This document shows, piece after piece, positions 37,648 to 46,355 of a DNA stretch of 64,000 nt; within the stretch, counting starts at the first letter, position 1; every line of letters begins with the position of its first letter. The stretch comes from Rhodospirillales bacterium. Lineage in GTDB: Bacteria; Pseudomonadota; Alphaproteobacteria; Acetobacterales; Acetobacteraceae. The notes beneath the pieces were generated by a model. It saw only the letters and a list, made by a program, of their open reading frames with translations. It searched no databases and had not been told where the DNA came from. A program made the position numbers and the translations under genes. The DNA lies in assembly GCA_025359905.1 (NCBI GenBank), contig JANYDF010000107.1, positions 46,717 to 110,716 on the forward strand, in the 5' to 3' direction.

Positions 37648-38645
37648 GGCCCGATCTCGCGCCACAGCGCGCAGCGCACCGCGTGGTCCGGGCCGCAAAT
37701 TTCCAACGTCTGCGCCACACCGCACACGCTGGGCTGCATATGTGTGCAACGCGGCCCGAACGCGCAGCCGGGCGGCAGGTCGGCCAGATTGGGCACGTTG
37801 CCCGGAATGGCCTGCAACGGCGCCGCATCGCGGTCCCAGCCCAGCCGGGGCACCGAGTGCAGCAGTCCGGCGGTGTACGGCATCCGCGTGTTCTGAAAAA
37901 TCGCCCGCGCGCTGCCGGTTTCCACCGCTTGCCCGGCGTACATCACCAAAATCCGGTCGGCGATTTCCGCCGCCACGCCGAGGTTATGGGTGATGAACAC
38001 CACCGCCATACCCAATTCGGCCTGCAAGCGGCGGATCAGGTCGAGGATCTGCGCCTGCACCGTCACATCCAGCGCCGTGGTCGGCTCATCGGCGATCAGC
38101 AGCGACGGGCGGCAACTCAGCGCCATCGCGATCATCGCCCGTTGCCGCATGCCCCCGGATAACTGGTGCGGATAGGCGTCGTAGCGCCGCGCCGGGTCGG
38201 GGATGCCCAGCAGTGTCAGCATCTCGATGGACTTGGCCCGCGCCGCCCGGCGGCTGAGCTTTTCGTGCAGCAGCAGCGTTTCCGAAATCTGCGCGCCGAT
38301 GGTGTAGACCGGATTGAGCGCGCTCATCGGCTCCTGGAAGATCATCGCGATCTCGGCGCCGCGCAATTGCTGCATGGTGCGTCGATCGGTGCGCGCCAGA
38401 TCGCGCACTTGCCCGTCGCGCGAGCGGAACATGATCTGCCCGCCGGCAATCCTTCCGGGCGGGCGCGGCACCAGCCCCATGATCGCCAGACTGGTGACCG
38501 ACTTACCCGAGCCTGATTCACCCACGATCACCAGCGTCTCGCCCGGCGCCACCGAAAACGACACGCCGGCCACTGCCGGCACCACCGCGCCCGCGGTGGC
38601 GAATTCCACCCGCAGATCGCGCACATCGAGCAACTTGCCGTTCAT
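37644..38645 (-). CDS. Dipeptide/oligopeptide-type ABC transporter ATP-binding protein (DppD/OppD)
   Basis: First ATPase of transporter II, 333 aa from ATG 38645, overlapping the permease stop. Walker [17 protein letters not shown] is at about residues 41-56, signature [15 protein letters not shown], Walker [16 protein letters not shown]-terminal [19 protein letters not shown] carries the cysteine cluster. The reading frame stays open for 250 codons further upstream across the permease gene; that extension is not coding for this protein. Confidence 0.93.
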
Positions 38646-39451
38646 CGCGCCAGCCGCCGTGGGTCGAACCGGTCGCGCAAGGTGTCGCCCAGCAGGTTGA
38701 AGCCGATCACCACGATAAAGATCGCCAATCCGGGGAAGGTGGCGATCCACCACGCGGTAAGGAAATAGCTCTGCCCGTCCGACAATAGCGCGCCCCAATC
38801 CGGCGAGGGCGGTTGCGCCCCCAGCCCGAGGAAGCTCAGCCCCGCCGTCTCCACGATCACCGATCCCGCCTGCAACGTTGCCATCACCAGGATCGGGGTA
38901 AAACTGTTCGGCAGCACATGGCGCAGCATGATGCGGATGCGCGCCGCCCCCAACGCGCGGGCGGCGCGCACGTAGTCGGCCTGCCGCACCGCCAGCACCT
39001 GGCCCCGGATCAGCCGGGCGTATTGCGGCGTGTAGACGATGCCGATGGCGATCATCGAGTTGGTCAGCCCCGGCCCGAGGGCCGCGACAATAATCAGCGC
39101 CAGCAGCAAATACGGAAACGCCAGCAGCACATCGGTCAACCGCATCGCCACCGCATCGACGCGCCCGCCGAAGAACCCGGCGATCAGCCCCAGCCCGCAG
39201 CCCAGCACCAGCGCCAAACCGTCGGCCACGACCACCGCGAGAAGCGCGGTGCGGGTGCCATGCATCACCCGGCTCAGCATATCGCGGCCATATTGGTCGG
39301 CACCGAACCAGTGCTCGGCCGAGGGCGGCGACAGGGCGGCGGACAAGTCCTGATCGAACGGATCGTATGGCGCGATCCAGCCCGCGCCGGCGCACAGCGC
39401 CAGAAACACGACGACAATGGCCAAACCGATGCGCGCTGGCGTGCGGGTCAT
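38642..39451 (-). CDS. Dipeptide-type ABC transporter permease (DppC)
   Basis: Permease of transporter II, 269 aa from ATG 39451, overlapping the DppB-like stop. Shorter N-terminus than usual. Blocks: IAPYDPFDQDLSAALSPPSA, HWFGADQYGRDMLSRVMHGT, EAA loop YVRAARALGAARIRIMLRHV at about 175, and the GLGAQPPSPDWGALLSDGQ end. Six membrane segments predicted. Confidence 0.93.
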   Translation of the reverse strand: MTRTPARIGLAIVVVFLALCAGAGWIAPYDPFDQDLSAALSPPSAEHWFGADQYGRDMLSRVMHGTRTALLAVVVADGLALVLGCGLGLIAGFFGGRVDAVAMRLTDVLLAFPYLLLALIIVAALGPGLTNSMIAIGIVYTPQYARLIRGQVLAVRQADYVRAARALGAARIRIMLRHVLPNSFTPILVMATLQAGSVIVETAGLSFLGLGAQPPSPDWGALLSDGQSYFLTAWWIATFPGLAIFIVVIGFNLLGDTLRDRFDPRRLAR

Positions 39452-40452
39452 GCGCGGCGGATTCTCGGGTCGAGCAGCGCGTAACACAGATCGACCAGCA
39501 GATTGACCAGCACGAACACGAAGGCGATGAACAGCGCGCCGGCCTGCACCACCGGGTAGTCGCGCGATAGAATACTGTCCACCATCAGCCGCCCCAGGCC
39601 GGGCAGCGCGAAAATCGTCTCGGTCAGCACCGCGCCGGATAGCAGCAGCCCCAGTTGCAGCCCGATGACGGTGACCACCGGGATCAGCGCGTTGCGCAGG
39701 ATATGCCGCACAATCACCAGCCGCTCCGGCATTCCCTTGGCGCGGGCGGTGCGCACATGATCGAGCGAGGCGGTGGCAAGCATTTCCGAGCGGGTGATGC
39801 GGGTGATCATCGCCAGCGGAATACTGGCCAGCGCCACGGCGGGCAGCGTGAGGTAGCGCAGGCTGATCCACAACAGGTCGGCCCGCCCGGCAATCAGGCT
39901 ATCCAGCACCGTCATGCCGGTGATGCGCGGCACATCGACGCCGGTCGGCATCAGCCCGCCGATCGGCAGCCATTCCAGCCACGCGCCGAACAGTAGCAGC
40001 AGCATCAAGCCCAGCCAGAAAATCGGCATCGACACGCCGAACAGCGTGGCGGTCAGCACGATGTTATCCAGCCACCCATTCGGCTTGGTGCCCGCCAGCA
40101 CCCCCAGCGGCACGCCAATGCCGGTGGCGAGGATCAGCGAGGTCAGTGCTAACTGAAATGTGACCGGAAACGCGGTCCACACATCGGCGAGTGCGGCGTG
40201 GTTCGAGCGCAACGAGACGCCAAGCTCGCCGCGCACCGCCTGGGCGGCAAATTGCAGATATTGCAGCCATACCGGCTGATCGAGCCCCAACTGATGCCGC
40301 AACTGCGTCAATTGCGCCTCGGTGGCGCGTTCGCCCAGCAGCAACGTCGCCACATCGCCGGGCAGCACATGCATGGTGAAAAACACCACGATGCTGACGC
40401 CAACCAGCACCAGGATGAGTTGGCCGAGGCGGGAGAGCGTGTAGCGGGCCAT
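39448..40452 (-). CDS. Dipeptide-type ABC transporter permease (DppB)
   Basis: Permease of transporter II, 334 aa, first gene of its operon. ATG 40452 has GGAG at a suitable distance. The N-terminus RYTLSRLGQLILVLVGVSIV and GDVATLLLGERATEAQLTQL are DppB-like; EAA loop HVRTARAKGMPERLVIVRHI at about residue 235. The operon order is B-C-D-F without an adjacent binding protein. The presumed promoter lies in 40453-40600, where a run of nine G (40528-40536) is present. Confidence 0.93.
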   Translation of the reverse strand: MARYTLSRLGQLILVLVGVSIVVFFTMHVLPGDVATLLLGERATEAQLTQLRHQLGLDQPVWLQYLQFAAQAVRGELGVSLRSNHAALADVWTAFPVTFQLALTSLILATGIGVPLGVLAGTKPNGWLDNIVLTATLFGVSMPIFWLGLMLLLLFGAWLEWLPIGGLMPTGVDVPRITGMTVLDSLIAGRADLLWISLRYLTLPAVALASIPLAMITRITRSEMLATASLDHVRTARAKGMPERLVIVRHILRNALIPVVTVIGLQLGLLLSGAVLTETIFALPGLGRLMVDSILSRDYPVVQAGALFIAFVFVLVNLLVDLCYALLDPRIRRA

Positions 40453-40694
40453 GCGATCTCCGTTGCGGTGCAGCGGAGTGTCGGGGAATTTTGGCGGGGG
40501 CGCTAGGGTGGGCGTTGCGGCGGGGCAGGGGGGGGGCGTCGTTGGCAGCGAGGTTAGCAGGGGATCACAGCGGCACGGCTAGTCGTTGCATCCTCTGACC
40601 AGCGGGCGCAGGTCGGCGCGGTGCGCTGCGAGGGCCTCGGAGGGTTTCATGCCGGGATCATGGGCGGCGGCGCGCATCGCTGCAACAGTGCCCG

Positions 40695-41333
40695 CTACCC
40701 GCTCGGCGTTTTGCGGTACGGATTTTGGCGCTGACATGGTGGCCGATCCGGTGATGCAAGAATGGTGGGAATTCTGCGGGACGTTGGAGAGTCCGCTCGA
40801 AACCGGCAAGCCGGGTGAATGGTGGGCGATGCCGCAGGATGTGTTGCGCCATGAATGAGCCGAGCTGTTCGCGGAGCGGGCGGCGGCGGCTGGTGGCCCG
40901 GCGCCGCTGGCGGCAGTGTGACCCCCAGCATCCGGCAGAGCGGGCGCAGCGCCCGGCGCAACTGCGGGGCTGAGTTTAGCAGTGCCGGGATTTCCGGATC
41001 GGCCAGTAAGGTTTGCAACTGCGCGGCGCTCCCGGCGGTCTCCGGGATCAGCGCCACCAGCCATGCCTTGCGGCAGGGTAGCGCGCGCGGCGCTGACGGG
41101 CGGCGCTTGGAGGGGGAGCGGCGGGGCGGACGGCGGGCGGGATAGCGCCGCAATTGCCCGGCCTGCATCCGCGCCAGCAATACGCCAACCTGCGCGCCGA
41201 TGCCCTGCACGCGGCCCCAGATCAGCACAATCAATGGCCCGGCCAGACGCCGCGCCAGACCGTGCCGCGCGATCAGGCCGCACAGGGCCTCGATGCCAGC
41301 GGCGAAGCGGGCGGTGGGGAGGGTGGGGTGCAT
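40695..41333 (-). CDS. Hypothetical protein of an Acetobacteraceae-type family
   Basis: Protein of 212 aa from ATG 41333. The N-terminal part has a hydrophobic stretch (AGIEALCGLIARHGLARRLA, PLIVLIWGRVQGI), then an Arg/Pro-rich linker (RYPARRPPRRSPSKRRPSAP), and a helical end: AWLVALIPETAGSAAQLQTL, LADPEIPALLNSAPQLRRAL, RPLCRMLGV. I recall this architecture from uncharacterised Acetobacteraceae proteins; no function is known. Residues after about 145 are low complexity and run antisense through the rhamnose-mutarotase remnant, so the original stop may have been lost. Monocistronic. Confidence 0.6.
   Translation of the reverse strand: MHPTLPTARFAAGIEALCGLIARHGLARRLAGPLIVLIWGRVQGIGAQVGVLLARMQAGQLRRYPARRPPRRSPSKRRPSAPRALPCRKAWLVALIPETAGSAAQLQTLLADPEIPALLNSAPQLRRALRPLCRMLGVTLPPAAPGHQPPPPAPRTARLIHGATHPAASPTIHPACRFRADSPTSRRIPTILASPDRPPCQRQNPYRKTPSG
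40709..40858 (+). pseudogene. Remnant of an L-rhamnose mutarotase family (DUF718) gene
   Basis: The last 45-50 codons before TGA 40858 read DFGADMVADPVMQEWWEFCG, then a segment ending PGEWWAMPQDVLRHE. This matches the C-terminal pattern I recall for RhaM/DUF718 proteins (DPVMQxWW..., GEWWAxMxEVFH). The upstream sequence in the same frame lacks the expected N-terminal barrel (about 55-60 aa), so the gene is truncated and probably inactive. Family members interconvert anomers of L-rhamnose or related sugars. Inference from motif memory. Confidence 0.5.
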
Positions 41334-41398
41334 GTTAGTTTCAATAACATGTGTTGGCCGGGCGGGGCAAGGTGCGGGCGAGACCCCACCTCACCCTA

Positions 41399-41433
41399 GC
41401 CCGCTCCCCCCGACGAGCGCGGGCGGAGCGGGC
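41399..41433. repeat. GC-rich inverted repeat in gene-poor region
   Basis: GCCCGCTCC and GGAGCGGGC (9 bp, perfect) flank a 17-base loop and are followed by GTTTTC on the plus strand. It may be a terminator-like or dispersed intergenic repeat. The rest of the 41334-41547 stretch shows no gene. Confidence 0.45.
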
Positions 41434-41547
41434 GTTTTCGGTTGGCGCGACCGTTTATGCGGGCAGCCTATCACAATTCCGGCCCCCCATGGACAACCCG
41501 CTTCCCCGGCAGGAAACTCCGCGCCTCAACCCGCCGGGAACCCGTCC

Positions 41548-42522
41548 ATGTCCGACTGGCGCTTTTCGCTCGTGCCCCCGCCCGCGCCCGGCACCATCGA
41601 GCGCGGCTTGATCGACTTTCAGGACCGCCTGCTCACCGGCTGGGACTTCCCGTATGTGGCCGTCCACGGCGCCAAACCTGGCCCGGCGGTGCTGGTGATG
41701 GCGGGGGTGCACGGCTCGGAATACGTCTCCATCGACGCCGCCGTGCGGCTTGGCGCCACGCTCGATGCGGCGGAGGTGTGCGGGCAAGTTCTGGTGCTGC
41801 CGCTGCTCAACCCGGCGGCGTTCTGGCAGCGCACCGCGTTTGTCTCGCCGATTGATAACTTGAACCCCAACCGCGCGTTTCCCGGCAAGCCGCTCGGCAC
41901 GTTCACCGAGCGCCTCGCGTATCACGTGACGGAAAAGGCCATCCGCCACGCCGATGCGCTGATGGATTTGCACGGCGGCGACATCCCCGAGGCGCTGGTG
42001 GCGTTCACCATTTTCGAAGTCACCGGCGATGCGGCGCTGGATGCGCGCACGCGGGCCATGGCCGAGGCGTTCGGGCAGGAATCGCTGCTGGCGCAACCGG
42101 CAGCCAACGCGCCGATTGGCGGCACCACCTATGCCACCGCCGCGCGCTTGGGCATCCCGGCCATTCTGACCGAGGACGGCAACGCGGGCGTCTACGACGC
42201 GGCCAAGGCGGACGGCATGCTGGAGGGCACGCGCAACGTGCTGCGCTTGCTCGGCGTGCTGCCGGGCGCGGCCGTGCCGCCACCGCCGCAGCGCAGTTAT
42301 GGCCGCTTTGTCTGGAGCTATTCGCAGCACGCCGGATTCTTCAAACCGCGTGTGCAGGTGGGCGACTATGTAACCGAGGGGCAATTGCTCGGCAGCGTCG
42401 GCGATATGTTCGGCGCCACGCTGGAAGACATCCACGCCACCGACACAGGCCGCGTGCTGTTCCTCACCATCAGCGCCGCGGTGGGCGCGCCCGGCCTGCT
42501 GTGTGCCATCGGCACCGATTGA
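41548..42522 (+). CDS. Succinylglutamate desuccinylase/aspartoacylase family protein (M14-like)
   Basis: Zinc carboxypeptidase-fold amide hydrolase, 324 aa from ATG 41548. The zinc site H-x-x-E is in AGVHGSEY (about residues 49-56) and the third ligand His in MDLHGGD (about 140). PLLNPAAFWQRTAF, NLNPNRAFPG with the substrate-binding Arg, and the Glu in ILTEDGN are also conserved. The C-terminal part (from about 255) is the small barrel found in this subfamily (QVGDYVTEGQLLGSVGDMFG). It heads a five-gene operon. It probably deacylates an N-acyl amino compound; substrate not known. Confidence 0.9.
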   Translation: MSDWRFSLVPPPAPGTIERGLIDFQDRLLTGWDFPYVAVHGAKPGPAVLVMAGVHGSEYVSIDAAVRLGATLDAAEVCGQVLVLPLLNPAAFWQRTAFVSPIDNLNPNRAFPGKPLGTFTERLAYHVTEKAIRHADALMDLHGGDIPEALVAFTIFEVTGDAALDARTRAMAEAFGQESLLAQPAANAPIGGTTYATAARLGIPAILTEDGNAGVYDAAKADGMLEGTRNVLRLLGVLPGAAVPPPPQRSYGRFVWSYSQHAGFFKPRVQVGDYVTEGQLLGSVGDMFGATLEDIHATDTGRVLFLTISAAVGAPGLLCAIGTD

Positions 42523-42534
42523 AGGAGACCCGCG

Positions 42535-43236
42535 ATGCGTGTCGGCAATATGAACTGGATCCAGGTCGAGGACTGGCTGAAGCATGACGACCGCTGCGTG
42601 GTGCCGCTCGGCAGCACCGAGCAGCATGCCTATTTGAGCCTGTCGGTGGACAGTATTCTGAGCGAAAAGGTCGCGGCCGATGCCGCCGCACCGCTCGGCG
42701 TGCCGGTGTTTCCGGTGCTGGCGTACGGCATCACGCCGTATTTCAGGGCCTATCCCGGCTCGGTGTCGCTGCGGGTGGACACGTATCTGGCGGTGGTGCG
42801 CGACATTCTGGACGGGCTGGCGCAGTCCGGGTTCCGCCGCATTCTGTTGTGCAACGGCCACGGCGGCAATTCCCCGGCGGCTGGGCTGGCGGTGGAGTGG
42901 GTGGCGGACAATCCGGCGTGCCGGGTGCGGTTCCATAATTGGTGGAACGCGCCGAAAACCTGGGCGCAGGTGCAGGCCACCGACAAGCTTGGCTCGCACG
43001 CCTCGTGGATGGAGAATTTCCCCTGGACCCGGCTGGGCAACGTGGCGATGCCGCCCGGCGGCAAGCCCGCCGCCGATCTGGACACGCTGCGCCTGCTGCC
43101 GCCCGCCGAGGTGCGCCAACGGCTCGGCGACGGCAATTTCGGCGGGCTGTATCAGCGCCCGGATGAGGACATGCAGGCGTTGTGGGATGTCGCGGTGGCG
43201 GAAACCCGCGCGCTGATCGAAGGGCCGTGGGCATGA
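42535..43236 (+). CDS. Creatininase family protein
   Basis: Metal-dependent cyclic-amide hydrolase fold, 233 aa, with GAAGGAGA before the ATG. Metal-binding motifs: PLGSTEQHAYLSLSVDS (Glu and His, about residues 24-40), and the NGHGGNSPAAGLAV block at about 104 with the second His. Members hydrolyse creatinine, or act as formamide hydrolases in riboflavin and cofactor (MftE) pathways. It is 12 bases after the aspartoacylase-like gene and overlaps the next gene by ATGA. A lactam or cyclic amide substrate is plausible. Confidence 0.92.
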   Translation: MRVGNMNWIQVEDWLKHDDRCVVPLGSTEQHAYLSLSVDSILSEKVAADAAAPLGVPVFPVLAYGITPYFRAYPGSVSLRVDTYLAVVRDILDGLAQSGFRRILLCNGHGGNSPAAGLAVEWVADNPACRVRFHNWWNAPKTWAQVQATDKLGSHASWMENFPWTRLGNVAMPPGGKPAADLDTLRLLPPAEVRQRLGDGNFGGLYQRPDEDMQALWDVAVAETRALIEGPWA

Positions 43237-44249
43237 GCGACACCATCCTGATCTGGGGCGCTGGCGCCATCGGCGGCACCATCGGCGCGTATCTGGCGCG
43301 CGCTGGGCACGATGTACTGTTGGTGGACAGTGCCGCCGAGCATGTGGCGGCGATCAACAGCTACGGCCTGCTGATCGACGGCCCGATCGAGACCTTCACC
43401 CAGCAAGTGAAAGCGGTCACTCCCGGCGATGTCGCTGGGCGATTCAGCCGCATCATGCTGTGCGTGAAAGCGCACCATACCGAAGGTGCTGCGCGGCAAC
43501 TCGCACCGCATCTGGCGCCGGGCGGCTACGTCGCGTCGTTCCAGAACGGGCTGAACGAGTTCGTCATCGGCAAAGTGCTCGGGATCGAGAACGTGGTGGG
43601 CGCGTTTATCAATTTCGGTGCCGATTACATCGACCCTGGCCGCATCCTGTTCGGCGGGCGCGGGGCGGTGGTGCTGGGCGAACTCGATGGCGCGATCACG
43701 CCGCGCCTGTCCGGCCTGCACGCGCTGATGACTGAATTCGATCCCGCAGCCGTGATGACGGATAACATCCTGGGCTATCTGTGGGGTAAACTCGGGTATG
43801 GCGCTTTGCTGTTTGCCACCGCGCTGACCGACGACAGCATTGCCGACGCGCTCGACGGCCGCACCTGCCGCGCCGTGCTGACCCGGGTGGGGCGCGAGGT
43901 GATGGCGGTGGCGGCGGCGAAACGGATTGTGCCGCAGGGGTTCAATGGCTTCGATCCGGCAGCGTTCGCGCCGGGCGGTACGGCGGCGGCGGTGGATGCG
44001 TCGATGGACGCGATGGTGGCGCATAATCGCAAATCGGCGAAAACCCATAGCGGCATCTGGCGCGATCTGGCGATCCGCAAGCGCAAGACCGAGGTGGACG
44101 CGCAGGTTGGGCCGGTGGTGGCGGAAGGCGCGGCACTCGGCGTGCCAACGCCGGTCAACGCGCGGATGGTGGCGATGATCCACGAGATCGAGGACGGCAT
44201 CCGCCCGCTGAGCCGCGCCAATTTGGCCGAACTGGCGGCGGCGGTCTGA
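43233..44249 (+). CDS. Ketopantoate reductase (ApbA/PanE) family protein
   Basis: NAD(P)-dependent 2-oxoacid reductase family, 338 aa. GAGAIGGTIGAYLARAG (about residues 8-24) is the Rossmann motif. CVKAHHT is the family's K-x-x-x-T/H position, SFQNGLNEF the conserved Asn block, and LWGKLGYGALLFATAL contains the catalytic Lys. The position in a hydrolase operon argues against a pantothenate role; it may oxidise a 2-hydroxy acid intermediate. The start overlaps the creatininase stop (ATGA); its own stop overlaps the next ATG (TGATG). Confidence 0.9.
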   Translation: MSDTILIWGAGAIGGTIGAYLARAGHDVLLVDSAAEHVAAINSYGLLIDGPIETFTQQVKAVTPGDVAGRFSRIMLCVKAHHTEGAARQLAPHLAPGGYVASFQNGLNEFVIGKVLGIENVVGAFINFGADYIDPGRILFGGRGAVVLGELDGAITPRLSGLHALMTEFDPAAVMTDNILGYLWGKLGYGALLFATALTDDSIADALDGRTCRAVLTRVGREVMAVAAAKRIVPQGFNGFDPAAFAPGGTAAAVDASMDAMVAHNRKSAKTHSGIWRDLAIRKRKTEVDAQVGPVVAEGAALGVPTPVNARMVAMIHEIEDGIRPLSRANLAELAAAV

Positions 44250-44974
44250 TGGACATTCGTTTTCCCGGCCGCACGGTGCTGGTGACCGGGGCGGGCCACG
44301 GCATCGGGCGTGGCATTGCGCTGGCGTTTGCCGGGCTGGGGGCGCGGGTAATCGCCGCCGATATCAACCCGGTGGCGGCCGAGGCCGGGCTGGAACCGCT
44401 GACGCTGGACGTGGCGGACCGCGTGGCTGTGCAGGCGGCGGTGGCCTCCATCGGGGCCGTCGACATTCTGGTGCACAGCGCCGGTGGCGTGCGCGGGCAG
44501 GTTGGGCGCCCGGCGGAGGCTGTGCCGGAAGCCGACTGGCACGCCATTTTGGCCGCCAACCTGACCGGCGCATTTCTGGTGGCGCAGGCGGTGATCCCTG
44601 GCATGAAGGCGGCCGGGCGCGGGCGGATCGTGACGATTTCCTCCGGCGCGGGGCTCGGCATCAGTCTGACCGGCATTCAGGCCTATGCGGCGGCGAAGGC
44701 TGGCGAAATTGGGCTGACCCGGCAATTGGCACATGAACTGGGGCCGTTCGGCATCACGGTCAACAGCGTGGCGCCGGGCTTCGTGCGCTCCAACCCGGCC
44801 ACTGAACGCCAGTGGGAGGCGTATGGCGCGGACGGGCAGCAGAAATTGCTGCAAAACATCGCCATGCGGCGGCTTGGCAAGGTCGCCGATATCGTCGATG
44901 CGGTGCTGTTTCTGGCCAGCGAGCATGCCGGGTGGATTACCGGGCAAACCCTGCCGGTGGATGGCGGCAAATGA
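44249..44974 (+). CDS. SDR family oxidoreductase
   Basis: Short-chain dehydrogenase of 241 aa: TGAGHGIGRG (residues 12-21), Asp in VIAADINPV implying NAD(H), HSAGGVRG, catalytic ISSGAGLGIS and Tyr/Lys in QAYAAAKAGE, and the C-terminus WITGQTLPVDGGK. The second dehydrogenase of the five-gene operon, overlapping both neighbours (TGATG upstream, ATGA downstream). Together with the PanE-like enzyme it suggests two successive oxidations of a hydroxylated intermediate. Confidence 0.92.
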   Translation: MDIRFPGRTVLVTGAGHGIGRGIALAFAGLGARVIAADINPVAAEAGLEPLTLDVADRVAVQAAVASIGAVDILVHSAGGVRGQVGRPAEAVPEADWHAILAANLTGAFLVAQAVIPGMKAAGRGRIVTISSGAGLGISLTGIQAYAAAKAGEIGLTRQLAHELGPFGITVNSVAPGFVRSNPATERQWEAYGADGQQKLLQNIAMRRLGKVADIVDAVLFLASEHAGWITGQTLPVDGGK

Positions 44975-46353
44975 GCGAAGCGGCAGCGCGCGCCTGGGTG
45001 GATGCGCGGCGGGACGACGTGTTGCGGACGCTGACCGAATACGCGTCGATCCCCAGCGTCAGCACCGATCCGGCTTACGCCGAGGGCATCGCCAAAGCGG
45101 CGGATTTCCTGGTCGAATTGCTGACCAAAAGCGGACTGGAACACGCGAGTGTGCAGCCCACGGCGGGGCATCCGGTGGTGACCGCCGATTGGCTGCACGC
45201 GCCGGGTCAACCGACGTTGCTGATCTACGGCCATTACGACGTGCAACCGCCCGATCCGCTGGAGAAATGGCATAGCCCGCCGTTCACGCCGGCGATCCGC
45301 GACGGGCGGCTGTATGCGCGCGGCGTTTCGGACGACAAGGGCCCGGTGATGGTGGCGATCACCGCCATCGCGGCGCTGCTGGCCACCTCGGGCAGGCTGC
45401 CGGTCAACCTGAAATTCCTGCTGGAAGGCGAGGAGGAGATGGGCAGCGCCCATCTGGGCCCGTTCGTGGAAGCCCACGCCGCCGAGCTGGCCGCCGACTT
45501 TGTGCTGTCGGCCGATGGGGCCGGATGGCGGGCCGATCTGCCGACGGTGACGGTGGCCAGCCGTGGCCTGTGCGCGCTGGAAGTCACCGTGCACGGTGCG
45601 GCGAAAGACCTGCATTCCGGCCGCCACGGCGGCTCGGTGGGCAATCCCATCCAGGCGCTGGCGCGGTTGCTGGCCAGTTTGCACCGCGACAATGGCGCGG
45701 TGGCGGTGGCCGGGTTCTATGACCGGGTGCGAACGCTGTCGAATTCCGCGCGCGCCGAAATTGCCGCGTTGCCGTTCGATGAGGCGGCGTATCTGGCCTC
45801 GGTCGGGGCGCTGCCGGGTTCGGGCGAGGCGGGCTGGTCGCTGCTGGAGCGCAACTGGATTCGCCCGACGCTGGAATTCAACGGCATTTCCGGCGGTTAT
45901 GCCGGGGCGGGTGGCAAGACGGTGATACCGGCGTCGGCCAACGCCAAGATCAGTTGCCGGCTGGTGCCGCACCAGGACCCGCATGAGATTCTCGGCCTGA
46001 TCGCCAGCCATTTGACCGCGCATTGCCCGCCTGGGGTCACGCTGGATATTCACCGCCATGCCGGGGTGTCGCAGCCATACGCCATCGCCGAGGATCATCG
46101 CGGGCTGGTGCTGGCGCAGCAGATCTTGCAGGAGTTGCACGGCAAGAAAGTGCTGCCGGTGCGGATGGGCGCCACCATTCCGATCGGCGAAATGTTTGCC
46201 CGCTGCTTGGGCATCGACACGGTGTTTTTCTCGTTCGCAACCTCGGACGAGGACTACCACGCGCCGAACGAATTCTTTCGCCTATCGAGCCTATGGGACG
46301 GGATCGGCGCCTGGATTGCTTATTTATCGCGGGTTGGCGAAGCGTGGCGGTAG
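44971..46353 (+). CDS. M20 family dipeptidase/amidohydrolase
   Basis: Di-zinc aminoacyl hydrolase of 460 aa. Zinc ligands by motif: His and Asp in IYGHYDVQP (about residue 83), Asp in the ARGVSDDKGP loop (about 115), the catalytic-base pair EEE in LLEGEEEMGS (about 150), Asp in LSADGAGW and the final His in SDEDYHAPNE (about 430). The dimerisation lid is at about 190-330 with DLHSGRHGGSVGNP. It is closest to the carnosinase/CndP-like dipeptidase group. Last gene of the operon; convergent with the broken kinase two bases away. Confidence 0.92.
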   Translation: MSEAAARAWVDARRDDVLRTLTEYASIPSVSTDPAYAEGIAKAADFLVELLTKSGLEHASVQPTAGHPVVTADWLHAPGQPTLLIYGHYDVQPPDPLEKWHSPPFTPAIRDGRLYARGVSDDKGPVMVAITAIAALLATSGRLPVNLKFLLEGEEEMGSAHLGPFVEAHAAELAADFVLSADGAGWRADLPTVTVASRGLCALEVTVHGAAKDLHSGRHGGSVGNPIQALARLLASLHRDNGAVAVAGFYDRVRTLSNSARAEIAALPFDEAAYLASVGALPGSGEAGWSLLERNWIRPTLEFNGISGGYAGAGGKTVIPASANAKISCRLVPHQDPHEILGLIASHLTAHCPPGVTLDIHRHAGVSQPYAIAEDHRGLVLAQQILQELHGKKVLPVRMGATIPIGEMFARCLGIDTVFFSFATSDEDYHAPNEFFRLSSLWDGIGAWIAYLSRVGEAWR

Positions 46354-46355
46354 CC

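Noticed and set aside
38646..39395. An N-terminal extension fusing a further 250 residues to the transporter II DppD-like ATPase
   Set aside because: It overlaps the DppC-like permease gene out of frame and has shadow composition; the ATGA overlap at 38642-38645 marks the true start.
43233..44249. A true pantothenate-pathway ketopantoate reductase
   Set aside because: The family is broad, and the gene is translationally coupled to hydrolases and an SDR, which points to a catabolic oxidoreductase.
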